A DNA stretch of 64,000 bases from Clostridium collagenovorans DSM 3089 (GTDB taxonomy: Bacteria > Bacillota > Clostridia > Clostridiales > Clostridiaceae): contig NZ_FQXP01000003.1 of the NCBI RefSeq assembly GCF_900130005.1, positions 1 to 64,000 of the forward strand. Direction: 5' to 3'. The position numbers and the translations under genes were made by a program. The notes beneath the pieces are model-generated. The model was not told the origin of the DNA. It saw nothing but the letters and a program-made list of their open reading frames with translations, and did no database searches. Of the stretch, positions 53,326-62,267 are shown one piece after another (positions within the stretch are counted from its first letter, which is position 1; each line of letters begins with the position of its first letter).

Positions 53326-53390
53326 AAAGGAAACTTCAGAAGGTTTACTTTTTATTTATGTAAATATAATATATAATTTTACATAAATGG
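53326..53390 (+). repeat. Terminator-promoter module, copy R5
   Basis: aaggaaacttcagaaggttt hairpin, T run, AATATAATATATAAT, then ACATAAATGG; the last 35 bp differ from R4 at only a few bases. Confidence 0.75.
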
Positions 53391-53446
53391 TTATTATATA
53401 ATTTCAAAGTAAGGCTTATATAATAAATATAAAGATGGAGAAGGAA

Positions 53447-54310
53447 ATGAGAATTAAAAAGGGAATTAATATAATTTTAATAAGTATAGCTTTGCTTTTA
53501 TTGGTGAGTATAGGTATTAAAGTATATGATAATATGAATCAAAAACAAATAAGCAGAGAAATACAGAATAAAGCTGAAGAATATAGAAGCAAGTCTATGA
53601 GGTTTCCAGTTGAAATTAGAGGTGGAGAGTATAAGAGTATAGATTTAGGGTATGTAAACTTGCTTTATGAAGAAGATAATAATAAAAAGTTTGAAGAAGT
53701 TTCAAAAGATATTTTTATTGAGGAATGTGATACTAAATATTCAAGTTATGTCATAACTAAGGACACTACTTATATAGGAATAAATATAGATGGAGAGATT
53801 AAGTTTATAGAATATCCAGTTACAATAAGTGATGATTCTTTAAAAAACTTAAGAAACTTCATGATAGAAGTAAATGACCAAAGCATATATGTATTTCCAT
53901 TCAATGATGGTAAACATTGTTTGATAGGAACAGATAAGGAACAATATATATTTGATATTGAATTAGGAAAAGTAAATTGGACAAGAGGTAACTATTATGA
54001 GTGTCCAAGTGTAAATATTTTTGATGATACCTTAGAATGTGGAGGAGATCTAAGTGCTAATACATATATATTTAATAAATATGGAGAATTAATAGAAACT
54101 ATAAATCCACATGAGGATTATGTCAGTTTAATAGCATATGTATTTAAAATTCTTTTAATAATATTTATTTTTATTGTTCTTCAAAGAATAGTTAAATTTA
54201 ATGTTAAAAGTATAGGTATAAGGATTTTAGTTAATGTAGTTATAGCATGTATTATTCTGGGATTACTTGGATTGTTAGGATTAGGTATTTTATTTACTTT
54301 TGGTTTGTAA
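53447..54310 (+). CDS. Membrane protein with large outer domain, unrecognised
   Basis: About 287 residues from the ATG at 53447 after GGAGAAGG. A signal-anchor helix (7-26) is followed by a ~200-residue extracellular domain rich in Lys, Glu and Tyr, with a beta-like pattern (WTRGNYYECPSVNIFDDTLECGG), then two C-terminal helices (about 230-248 and 260-287). No family recognised. AGGAGG for the next gene follows within 33 bp, so the two may be co-transcribed. Confidence 0.6.
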   Translation: MRIKKGINIILISIALLLLVSIGIKVYDNMNQKQISREIQNKAEEYRSKSMRFPVEIRGGEYKSIDLGYVNLLYEEDNNKKFEEVSKDIFIEECDTKYSSYVITKDTTYIGINIDGEIKFIEYPVTISDDSLKNLRNFMIEVNDQSIYVFPFNDGKHCLIGTDKEQYIFDIELGKVNWTRGNYYECPSVNIFDDTLECGGDLSANTYIFNKYGELIETINPHEDYVSLIAYVFKILLIIFIFIVLQRIVKFNVKSIGIRILVNVVIACIILGLLGLLGLGILFTFGL

Positions 54311-54343
54311 AAATAAGTAAAATAGAATTTATAGGAGGTTATT

Positions 54344-54928
54344 ATGACAGAAAGAGAAAAGATGTTATCAGGAGAAATTTATGATTGTGGAGATGCTGAG
54401 TTATTAAATCAATGGCATAAAGCAAAAAATTTAATCCGTGATTTTAATCAAATAGATTCTGAAAATCTAGAGAAAAAGAAAAGCATATTAAATGAACTAC
54501 TAGGTGGAAGTGGTGAAAATCTATGGATCACAGCACCTTTTTATGTGGATTACGGTAATAATATTTATTTTGGAAATAACTGTGAAGTGAACATGAATTG
54601 TACATTTTTAGACGATAATAAAATTGTAATAGGAGATAATGCCTTAATTGCACCTAATGTACAAATATACACTGCCTTTCATCCTACAAATTCAAAGAAT
54701 AGATTTGGAGCAAAGAAAGAAGATGGATCCTTTGAATTTTGTAAAACACAAACAGCCCCAGTTGTTATCGGTAATGATGTTTGGATTGGTGGAGGCGCAA
54801 TTATTATGCCAGGGGTTACTATTGGGGATAATGTTGTAATTGGCGCAGGAAGTGTGGTAACAAGAGATATACCTTCAGATAAAATAGCCTATGGGAATCC
54901 ATGTAGGGTTATAAGAGATAATATTTAG
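54344..54928 (+). CDS. Sugar O-acetyltransferase (LacA/Maa-like)
   Basis: This 194-residue protein begins MTEREKMLSGEIYDCGDAEL, the Maa/LacA N-terminal domain, and continues as a left-handed beta helix with hexapeptide repeats (VVIGNDVWIGGGAIIMPGVTIGDNVVIGAGSVV). The catalytic His of AFHPT is present near residue 113. It transfers acetyl from acetyl-CoA to a sugar hydroxyl such as maltose or galactoside. AGGAGG precedes the ATG. Confidence 0.93.
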   Translation: MTEREKMLSGEIYDCGDAELLNQWHKAKNLIRDFNQIDSENLEKKKSILNELLGGSGENLWITAPFYVDYGNNIYFGNNCEVNMNCTFLDDNKIVIGDNALIAPNVQIYTAFHPTNSKNRFGAKKEDGSFEFCKTQTAPVVIGNDVWIGGGAIIMPGVTIGDNVVIGAGSVVTRDIPSDKIAYGNPCRVIRDNI

Positions 54929-55072
54929 ATTACAAAACATATCTGAATATTATAAAGAATCATTTTTGAACAACAAGTTAAATTAGAGTTTTTGAAATGA
55001 GAGGAATAGTAGTAAAATAGATTTTCAACCTATTTAGTAGGTTTTTAGAAGAAACATTGTGGAGGGGTATAA

Positions 55073-55489
55073 GTGAATATAGAGTTTAATGTTATTGCTA
55101 TATGGGATAGCAACTGTGAAAAAATGCTTATGTGTAAACGCAGAAGAAATCCATATAAGGGGTTGTATAATCTAGTTGGAGGAAAAATTGAGAAAGATGA
55201 AGAGGGCTTAAGTGCAGCTTATCGTGAGCTTGAAGAAGAAACAGGGATTTCTAAAAATGAAACTATTTTAACACATTTAATGGATTTTACTTATTATTTA
55301 CCGAGCATTAAGGTGGAAGTCTATGTGGGGCGTTTAAATAAGGAATTTAAAGTACATGGGGATGAAAATGATTTAGAGTGGATAGACATAAATCAAAACT
55401 TCTTTGACACTTCAAGATTTGCAGGAGAAGGAAATATTGGACATATATTAGAACATATCATCTTATCAAAAGAAGTACTTATGAGATAG
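55073..55489 (+). CDS. NUDIX hydrolase (MutT-like)
   Basis: This 138-residue protein from a GTG has the box GGKIEKDEEGLSAAYRELEEETGI near residues 38-61, and CKRRRNPYKGLYNLVGGK in front of it resembles 8-oxo-dGTP/MutT-like enzymes. GGAGGGG precedes the start. Substrate not certain. Confidence 0.9.
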   Translation: MNIEFNVIAIWDSNCEKMLMCKRRRNPYKGLYNLVGGKIEKDEEGLSAAYRELEEETGISKNETILTHLMDFTYYLPSIKVEVYVGRLNKEFKVHGDENDLEWIDINQNFFDTSRFAGEGNIGHILEHIILSKEVLMR

Positions 55490-55602
55490 GCATAAAAAGT
55501 ATTAAATTTAAAATAAATATAAAAGTAGTAGTATTCCAGTATATTTTAAAATGTAAGTAAGATATTTTAATAACTATCAGGGTAACTGAAAGGAAGATAA
55601 AT

Positions 55603-56055
55603 ATGACAAGATGCAAAGAATGTTATGCAGAAGAAAATCGTATTACACCTTTGTTGAGGGAAGAAGATTGTTTACAAAATCATGAGCAGTATATATGTGG
55701 AGTTTGCGGTAGATGTATTTGTATTGGCAAAGATGAGAAGAGAAATGTACAAAGATGGAACTTTCCTTTTAAATCTTTAGATATAGCTAAGTTGTATTTA
55801 AGAACAGCTGATTTTACAATGAAAAAACCTTGTGGAATCTATGAGATATTTAATATTACAGGAAGAAAATCATATAAAATATTTACTAGTATTGAAGAGT
55901 TACAAAGCTATCTTAAAAAGAATAAAGATAAAACTTGTTACTTAATGAAACCAGTTTATATAAAAGATAGATATGAGGAGTTTCCTAATACCAAAATCAA
56001 ATTTTTGAATAAAATAGAAGTAGAGAGATACTTATTTGAGAAATTAAAAAGATAA
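55603..56055 (+). CDS. Cys-rich hypothetical protein, 150 aa
   Basis: The N-terminal ~45 residues carry four or more cysteines in pairs (CKECY, CLQNHEQYICGVCGRCICIG) suggesting a zinc-binding fold. The rest is mixed alpha/beta (SLDIAKLYLRTADFTMKK...). AAAGGAAG precedes the ATG. No known family was assigned. Confidence 0.6.
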   Translation: MTRCKECYAEENRITPLLREEDCLQNHEQYICGVCGRCICIGKDEKRNVQRWNFPFKSLDIAKLYLRTADFTMKKPCGIYEIFNITGRKSYKIFTSIEELQSYLKKNKDKTCYLMKPVYIKDRYEEFPNTKIKFLNKIEVERYLFEKLKR

Positions 56056-56170
56056 AATAAAATTAAATCTTTATCTGCTTTAAGTTATTTAGTGAAAGTA
56101 ACGGTAGATAGATTACTATATTGATAATTGAAAATATTGAATAGAAAAATCATGATAAGGTGTAAAAATA

Positions 56171-56215
56171 AATAAACTCTTACTTATAGAGACTATAATT
56201 AAGAGTTTATTTATT
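56171..56215. terminator. Bidirectional terminator
   Basis: aataaactctta (56171-56182) pairs with taagagtttatt (56200-56211) between convergent genes. Confidence 0.65.
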
Positions 56216-56315
56216 TTCAGCTTCTTTTTTAATAAGTATTCATATTAAGTATTAAAAAAGTGAACAAATATGATTTTTGATTTTAACTCGAAATATGCTA
56301 AAAGTGTAAATTACT

Positions 56316-56798
56316 TTATTCTGCACTAAATTTATAGTAGGTGAAGGTATCATCATCATAAAGATGCTTAAATCCTAACTTTTCTAAGATGTGTATACTT
56401 CTAAGGTTTCTATGTACTGCATCTGCATGAATAATCTTAAAACCTAAGGTATTTATTGCATAATCAATTAATAATTGTTGTGCCTCTGTACCATATCCTT
56501 TTCCTTTAAATGCATCATTAATTAAATGAATACTTAAAGTACAACTTAAATTTTCTTTATCTATTTGTTTTATTTGGATTTCTCCAATAGTCTTGTCATT
56601 ATAGCATATTGCAAAGAAAAGTCTACTTGTATCTAAAACTTTCTTTTCATAATATCTATCAACTTTTTCTTTATCATAAGTATAAATATTATAAGTCATT
56701 GCAGGGTCCGAAACGTAATCTTTAAAAAACTCATGACATCTTTCTAATGTATAGGGTGCTAAAAAAATCCTTTTTCCTTGTAATATCACTTTAACCAC
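56316..56798 (-). CDS. GNAT acetyltransferase, RimJ/RimL-like
   Basis: This 160-residue protein has IHLINDAFKGKGYGTEAQQLLIDYAI near residues 90-115, the acetyl-CoA loop, and AVHRNLRSIHILEKLGFKHLYDD at the end, as in RimJ/RimL enzymes. It begins at an ATG with GAGGTGG on the reverse strand. It is the only reverse-strand gene between 34 kb and 63 kb. Confidence 0.88.
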   Translation of the reverse strand: MVKVILQGKRIFLAPYTLERCHEFFKDYVSDPAMTYNIYTYDKEKVDRYYEKKVLDTSRLFFAICYNDKTIGEIQIKQIDKENLSCTLSIHLINDAFKGKGYGTEAQQLLIDYAINTLGFKIIHADAVHRNLRSIHILEKLGFKHLYDDDTFTYYKFSAE

Positions 56799-57170
56799 CT
56801 CATTAATTTAGACTCTTACTTCATTTAAAATATATTTATGTAGCCATTTGTATTTCTATTATACACTAATAATAGAATATAATTCCATGAGGGCTAAATA
56901 AAATTTTAGGTAAAAAGCATTATGAAGAATTTGAGAATCTTTTTAATTTTTCAAATACATGGTATAATTTATGAAAAAATGGCAATTGAATTTGGTATTA
57001 AAATGATATGATAAGAAGTTAACTTTAATATAAGAGATATTTTACTGAGAATTAGGAGTTAATAAGAGAACATAATTAATGAAAGCTTGAGAATTATTAA
57101 GTATGAATTAAGCAAATTTAAGTTTTTACATAATAATGAAGTTTAAATTTACACAGGAGGAATATTATTA
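56799..57170. other. Intergenic stretch
   Basis: No gene in 372 bp. A promoter-like ATACATGGTATAAT near 56955 resembles the promoter half of the terminator-promoter modules. AGGAGG near 57155 serves the DUF1697 gene. Confidence 0.5.
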
Positions 57171-57698
57171 GTGAGAATTATAGCATTACTTAGAGGGGTA
57201 ACACCTAATGGTAAAAATAGAATACCTAAAATGTCTTATTTAGTTGAGATACTAGAAGATTCAGGATTTAAAAAAGTTGAAACATATATTCAAAGTGGAA
57301 ATATATTATTAGAAACAAATTTATCACATTCAGAAATAGCTTCTAAAATACATGATCTTATATTTGAAAAAATAGGCGCTGAATTATCAGTAATAATAAA
57401 AACTAAAGAGGAATTAGAGGGAGCTATTAAAGAAAATCCATTTGATGATACTTATGATTTTTCAAGAATTCATTTGGTATTTACTAATGATAATATAGAT
57501 GATGTAAAGTTAAAAAAGGTAAGAGAGATTGCTTTTGACGGAGAAATATTTTTCAATGGAAGTGAATGTTTTTACATGTATTTACCTCGTGATGCATCAA
57601 AGAAAAAACTAAATAATAATTATCTAGAAAGACAGTTAGGGATTGTTTGCACAACGAGAAAACTAAATGTAATAAAACATCTATATAGCAAGGTCTAG
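57171..57698 (+). CDS. DUF1697 protein
   Basis: This 175-residue protein from a GTG matches DUF1697 throughout: IALLRGVTPNGKNRIPKMSYLVEILEDSGFKKVETYIQSGNILLET at the start and VIIKTKEELEGAIKENPF near 85-103. The family is widespread and of unknown function. AGGAGG is well placed. Confidence 0.88.
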   Translation: MRIIALLRGVTPNGKNRIPKMSYLVEILEDSGFKKVETYIQSGNILLETNLSHSEIASKIHDLIFEKIGAELSVIIKTKEELEGAIKENPFDDTYDFSRIHLVFTNDNIDDVKLKKVREIAFDGEIFFNGSECFYMYLPRDASKKKLNNNYLERQLGIVCTTRKLNVIKHLYSKV

Positions 57699-57791
57699 GA
57701 TTAATTAAAAGGTTAAACTGTATTACTAATATATTATGAATATGAGGAGGGGTTGGCAAAAGTTTTTATGAGGCATTAGGGGGGAATAGCT

Positions 57792-58310
57792 ATGATAGAA
57801 AAATCCTTAGAAACAAATAGATTAATAATTAAGAGAACTAAAAAAGAGGATACATCATTTTGTATAGATATGTGGTTAGATGATGAGATGGGAAAATATT
57901 TATCGGACCCTCCACGTAATGCAGCTGGTGATATATATTTGAAATGGAGAGATAACATAGAAATCTATGGAGGATGTTATTATTTTGTTGCAGTTTCAAA
58001 GGAAAATGGAGAGTATATTGGGGCATGTAGTGCAGTTCCAAGTGAAGACAGGAAACATTGGGATTTAGGATATAGTGTGCATAAAAAGTATTGGCGTCAA
58101 GGTTATGCTACAGAAATCATAAGAGAATTGATTAACTTTTGCTATATAAATGGTGGGCGTAAGATTACAGCGGATGTAGCAAAATTAAATATAGGGTCTA
58201 ATTCTGTGTTGAGAAAGCTTAATTTTTATATTGAAAAAGAAGGAACTTTTAAGAAAAGTGGAACTGATATTATTTATGAAAATTATACTTATAGACTAGA
58301 TTTAAAATAA
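57792..58310 (+). CDS. GNAT acetyltransferase, RimJ/RimL-like
   Basis: This 172-residue protein has LGYSVHKKYWRQGYATEIIRELI near residues 94-116, the acetyl-CoA loop, and LNIGSNSVLRKLNFYIEKEG after it. A GGGGGGAATAG site precedes the ATG. Acceptor unknown. Confidence 0.87.
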   Translation: MIEKSLETNRLIIKRTKKEDTSFCIDMWLDDEMGKYLSDPPRNAAGDIYLKWRDNIEIYGGCYYFVAVSKENGEYIGACSAVPSEDRKHWDLGYSVHKKYWRQGYATEIIRELINFCYINGGRKITADVAKLNIGSNSVLRKLNFYIEKEGTFKKSGTDIIYENYTYRLDLK

Positions 58311-58513
58311 TATTAAAGAATGTTATTAGAATATCAAGTAGAGAATAGAGGTAGTTTATTTACAAAATATATATTTTAGAGGCAAATAGACTATTTATAT
58401 GTTGTAGGGGTAAGTAAAAAATTCAAATTAGATATAGGTATTAGGGAAATTTGAAAATTTATATAATAATAAGTTTAAAAGTTAATTTTAAGTTAAAATA
58501 GGGGGATATAGCC

Positions 58514-59074
58514 ATGAAATTAGTAATAATATTTGGACCGCATGCTGTTGGGAAAATGACAGTAGGACAAGAATTAGAAAAGTTAACAGAGCTTAAATTA
58601 TTTCACAATCATATGACAATAGATATTGTATTAGATTTATTTAAGAACATACCAGCAGAAAGAAGTAGATTAACTTCATTATTTAGAAAAGAAATTTTTG
58701 AAGCTTTCTCTAAAAGTGATGAGTATGGAATGATATTTACATTTATGTGGGCTTTAGATGATAAAGAGGATTGGGATTATATAAGTTCTGTTGAGAATTT
58801 ATTTGCATCTAGAGGAGGAGAGGTATATTATGTTGAACTGACTGCAGATTATGATTTGCGTTTAGAAAGAAATAAGACTGAGAATAGACTTTTAAATAAG
58901 CCAAGCAAAAGGAATATTCAGCAATCGGAAAAAATATTTAAAAATTTAGAAAATTGCTACAGATTAAATTCAAATGAAAATGAAATACAAAAGAAAAATT
59001 ATATAAAGATTGATAATACAAATCTTGAACCTGAAGTAGTAGCAAATATGATAAAAGAGAGATTTTTATTATAA
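58514..59074 (+). CDS. P-loop kinase-like protein (shikimate kinase/AAA-like)
   Basis: This 186-residue protein has Walker A GPHAVGKMT (8-16), then LKLFHNHMTIDIVLDLF, where HNHMTID resembles the substrate loop of small P-loop kinases, and a closing EQ-rich region with lid arginines (RNKTENRLLNKPSKRN). Related Firmicutes proteins are annotated as shikimate-kinase-like or AAA ATPases. The substrate is unknown. GGGGG precedes the ATG. Confidence 0.8.
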   Translation: MKLVIIFGPHAVGKMTVGQELEKLTELKLFHNHMTIDIVLDLFKNIPAERSRLTSLFRKEIFEAFSKSDEYGMIFTFMWALDDKEDWDYISSVENLFASRGGEVYYVELTADYDLRLERNKTENRLLNKPSKRNIQQSEKIFKNLENCYRLNSNENEIQKKNYIKIDNTNLEPEVVANMIKERFLL

Positions 59075-59135
59075 GTAACTCATTATAGAAGTTTATTAAA
59101 GTCTCAATTTGTAAATTTAAAATGTTACCATAATA

Positions 59136-59175
59136 ATTAAAGTGGACAAATTAATTTTTGTCCACTTTAATAGGT
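59136..59175. terminator. Long perfect hairpin, probable terminator
   Basis: attaaagtggacaaa (59136-59150) pairs perfectly with tttgtccactttaat (59157-59171). The following T run is weak. A second, looser GTGGACA/TGTCCA pair lies at about 59201-59267. No gene is seen in 59075-59427. Confidence 0.6.
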
Positions 59176-59427
59176 TTTATTATTAAAACTGCTTTAAAAG
59201 AAGTGGACATTTACTATGAAATTCTTATTGGTTAATATAAGTGTAATAGAGTGAGTTGTCCATTTTTTAGTTTGAATTAAAGTATAGAAGTTATTAGGAA
59301 TCAGGATTAGTATGTTATATATTTAAAAATTACATAAAATTACTTTGATGTATTCATAGGTTTTTGCTATGCTAGAGTTAAGAATTATAGTAAAGTATAA
59401 TAGAATAATTGTGAGGGTAACATTAAA

Positions 59428-59643
59428 ATGGATAGAGAAATTAAAATAGGTAAAAAGTATAAGCATTTTAAGGGTGGAGAATACTTGGTGCTTCATATAG
59501 CAAAGCATTCAGAAACAGAGGAATTAATGGTAGTATATCAACCTTTGTATGGAGAAAGAGGAATATGGGTACGACCTTTAAAAATGTTTTTAAGCCAAAA
59601 AGAAGTTAATGGAGTAATGGTAAATAGATTTGAGGAAATGTAA
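59428..59643 (+). CDS. DUF1653 protein
   Basis: This 71-residue protein matches DUF1653 over its full length: GKKYKHFKGGEYLVLHIAKHSETEELMVVYQPLYGERGIWVRPLKMF. The family is small and of unknown function, with an SH3-like fold. It precedes the sigma-54 regulator by 50 bp and may be read with it. Confidence 0.88.
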   Translation: MDREIKIGKKYKHFKGGEYLVLHIAKHSETEELMVVYQPLYGERGIWVRPLKMFLSQKEVNGVMVNRFEEM

Positions 59644-59693
59644 ACTTTAAAAATATATTTCAAAATAAAGTTTATTTATAAGGTGGTGAGAAA

Positions 59694-61505
59694 TTGTCAT
59701 TAGATAGCATAAGAGATTCTGTTCAGGAGGTAGCTGAGGCTATATCCGAGGTTTTAAATGTAGATGTTACAATTGTGGATCACGAACTTAATAGAATAGC
59801 GGCTTCTGGCAAATATAAGAGGTTTATTGGTACTAAGATACCTGCAAAATGCTTGTTTGAAAGAGTTCTTAGTGAGAAAAGACCCCTATGTCAATTAAGA
59901 GATGGAAAAAATAATAATATAGCAGATGAGAATTTTGCATGTTTACAGTGTGCAGCTAGAAGTACGTGTTTAGAGCTTGCAACGGTTGGATATCCAATTC
60001 TTAAAGACAGCGAAATAATAGGGATAATAGGAATTAATATTTTAAGTGAAGATAAGCTTAATTTAGTTAATGAAAACTTTAAGTCAACTATGGCTTTCTT
60101 AGAAAAACTAAGTAGTTTACTTGTTGGAGATGTAATTTATAAGGATATAATTAAGACTCTTGAAATTCAGCATGAAGAAAATCAGCATTTGATTGAAGGT
60201 CTAAGTAAGGGGCTTTTATCCATTGATGATAAGGGTATTATAAAATATATCAACAAGAAGGCTCAGAAGTTATTAACAGGAAAGATTTCAAATAAAAAAT
60301 ATAAATATATAAATGAAATAATAGAAGAGTTCGATTTACAGTGGATTCTAAAGGGTGAAAAAATTAATAACAAAAGTATAAGAAATGATGAGATACTTTT
60401 AAAAATAAACCCTGTTGTACTTAAGGGACGAGTTGTAAGTGCAATAATTGAAATAAGTAAGAAAAGTGATGAAGTAAGAGACGCTTATAAACTTATAGGT
60501 AAAAGTAAGGTTATAAGATTTCAAGATATTTTAGGGCAAAGTGCAAGTATACAAGAGGTTAAGGAACTTGCGAAGAACATATCCCATAGTGATTCTACTG
60601 TACTATTAAGAGGAGAAAGTGGAACAGGAAAAGAATTATTTGCAAGGGCTATACACTTTGAAAGTTTAAGAGCGGATAAACCTTTTGTTGCTATTAACTG
60701 TGCTGCCATACCTGAAAATTTATTAGAAAGTGAATTCTTTGGATATGAAGGTGGGGCTTTTACTGGCTCTAAAAGAGAAGGGCAAATAGGAAAATTTGAA
60801 TTAGCCAGTGGTGGAACAATATTTTTAGATGAAATAGGGGATTTACCTATTTATCTTCAACCTAAAATTTTAAGAGTACTACAAGATAGATGCTTTGTAA
60901 GAGTTGGTGGAAGAGAAGAAGTTGAAGTAGATGTTAGAATAATAGCAGCTACTAATAGAAACTTAGAAGAAATGGCAGAGAAGGGTGAGTTTAGAGAGGA
61001 TCTTTACTATAGATTAAATGTTATTCCAATATATTTACCTTCCTTGAATTGTAGAGAAGAGGATGTATTATTAATAACAAATGTGCTTATTAATAAATTC
61101 TGTACTAAATATAATATTGAACTTAAGGAATTGTGTCCAGAAGTAAAGAGGATTTTCAAGGAATATCCTTGGCCAGGAAATATTAGAGAATTACAAAATG
61201 CTATTGAATATATGATAAATATATGCACAGGCTCTATTATTGGAAAAGAAAGCTTACCTTTAGCAATGAAAAGGTATATAGGGGAAGGAAATGCTACACC
61301 TGGAAAGAAAAAAGTTGAGATAGAAGAAGTAAAAGCAGACCTTAGTTTAAAAGAACGAGTAGAGGATTATGAAAGGAATCTATTGAAAAGCTTACTTTGT
61401 AAACATGGTAATACTGCAGAGGGAAAAAATCAAATTATAAAGGAACTAAAAATAGATTTATCAACTTTATATAGAAAGTTAAACAAGTATGATTTGCAAA
61501 AATAA
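59694..61505 (+). CDS. Sigma-54-dependent enhancer-binding regulator (CdsR-like)
   Basis: This 603-residue activator starts at a TTG after AAGGTGGTGAG. Residues 1-165 form a sensory region with a Cys-rich stretch (CLQCAARSTCLE) of the 'sugar diacid/GAF-like' kind; a PAS-like domain follows (165-265), then the AAA+ domain with Walker A GESGTGKE (307-314), GAFTGS (354-359, the sigma-54 contact, Ser for the usual Ala) and the Fis-type HTH at the end (LLCKHGNTAEGKNQIIKELKIDLSTLYRKL). It lies upstream of a sigma-54 promoter and the cysteine desulfidase gene, like CdsR of C. difficile. The cysteine cluster could be the sensor; that is inference. Confidence 0.9.
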   Translation: MSLDSIRDSVQEVAEAISEVLNVDVTIVDHELNRIAASGKYKRFIGTKIPAKCLFERVLSEKRPLCQLRDGKNNNIADENFACLQCAARSTCLELATVGYPILKDSEIIGIIGINILSEDKLNLVNENFKSTMAFLEKLSSLLVGDVIYKDIIKTLEIQHEENQHLIEGLSKGLLSIDDKGIIKYINKKAQKLLTGKISNKKYKYINEIIEEFDLQWILKGEKINNKSIRNDEILLKINPVVLKGRVVSAIIEISKKSDEVRDAYKLIGKSKVIRFQDILGQSASIQEVKELAKNISHSDSTVLLRGESGTGKELFARAIHFESLRADKPFVAINCAAIPENLLESEFFGYEGGAFTGSKREGQIGKFELASGGTIFLDEIGDLPIYLQPKILRVLQDRCFVRVGGREEVEVDVRIIAATNRNLEEMAEKGEFREDLYYRLNVIPIYLPSLNCREEDVLLITNVLINKFCTKYNIELKELCPEVKRIFKEYPWPGNIRELQNAIEYMINICTGSIIGKESLPLAMKRYIGEGNATPGKKKVEIEEVKADLSLKERVEDYERNLLKSLLCKHGNTAEGKNQIIKELKIDLSTLYRKLNKYDLQK

Positions 61506-61565
61506 GATAAAATAAATAATTTATTTTATCAAAGTAAGAAAGGTATTCTTTTAGAAATAATAAGA

Positions 61566-61806
61566 TTTTTGCAAATATGAGAAAGAAGTCTTAAACTCTA
61601 TAAAGTCTTTTGCAAAAGTGCAAAAAGTATTAAATAGCAAGTTTTCATAGGTGCTAGGCTGTAAATGAAGGTTTATAAGTGTAGTTGCATGAAAACTTGT
61701 TTTATTTTTCATAAGAATTCAGTATATAAATAAGTATTCAACTAATATAAATAGGCGTTTTTGCAAAAATGCAAAAATTTATGTTTGGATTTTTGCAAAA
61801 ATGAGA
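61566..61806. promoter_or_regulatory. Four enhancer-like binding sites for the sigma-54 regulator
   Basis: Sites at 61566-61584, 61607-61626, 61758-61777 and 61790-61806 share TTTTTGCA followed by four bases. The second and third have the full inverted half TGCAAAAA (the third is a perfect 8-4-8 palindrome). They lie 210-450 bp upstream of the -24/-12 promoter at 62015, the usual distance for upstream activator sites. Confidence 0.7.
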
Positions 61807-62014
61807 ATGAAAATAAGCAATTGTAGAAAAAAGCTATAAATTAAAATTTTAAAAATATAAATAAACTTAAGGAATATATTAATAAATAGAAAAAGTTAAG
61901 AAAATAAAGAAAAAACCTTATAATATTTGAAATTCAACTCTAAAATCCTCAAAAACTTAAAGAAAAAAATAAAAATATAAATAAAAAATAGAAAAAACTT
62001 AAAATATTTAAAGT

Positions 62015-62030
62015 TTGGCATGTAAATTGC
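62015..62030 (+). promoter_or_regulatory. Sigma-54 (-24/-12) promoter of the cysteine desulfidase gene
   Basis: TTGGCA (62015-62020) and TTGC (62027-62030), with GG and GC separated by 10 bases, match the consensus TGGCAC-N5-TTGC. It is followed by a ~230-nt leader to the start at 62268. Confidence 0.8.
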
Positions 62031-62267
62031 TTAATAAATAGTGTAATAATAAATTAAAATTTTTACTTAACTCATAAAAATATATATTTTGTAGTGAAAA
62101 AAATATTTTCCTATTTATAGCTTTAGTTAAAAAGCTTATAAGAAAATAAAATTAAGCAATGGAGCTTTTATTACAAAATATATATAAGAAAATTTTACTG
62201 ATTAATTAAATTAATGAAGAGGATAAAATATCTTATAATAGGTATTTACATGGAGGAGAATAGAATT

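Noticed and set aside
61506..62213. CRISPR-like repeats upstream of the desulfidase
   Set aside because: The TTTTTGCA sites are irregularly spaced, differ at the ends and lack spacers of even length; they fit regulator sites.
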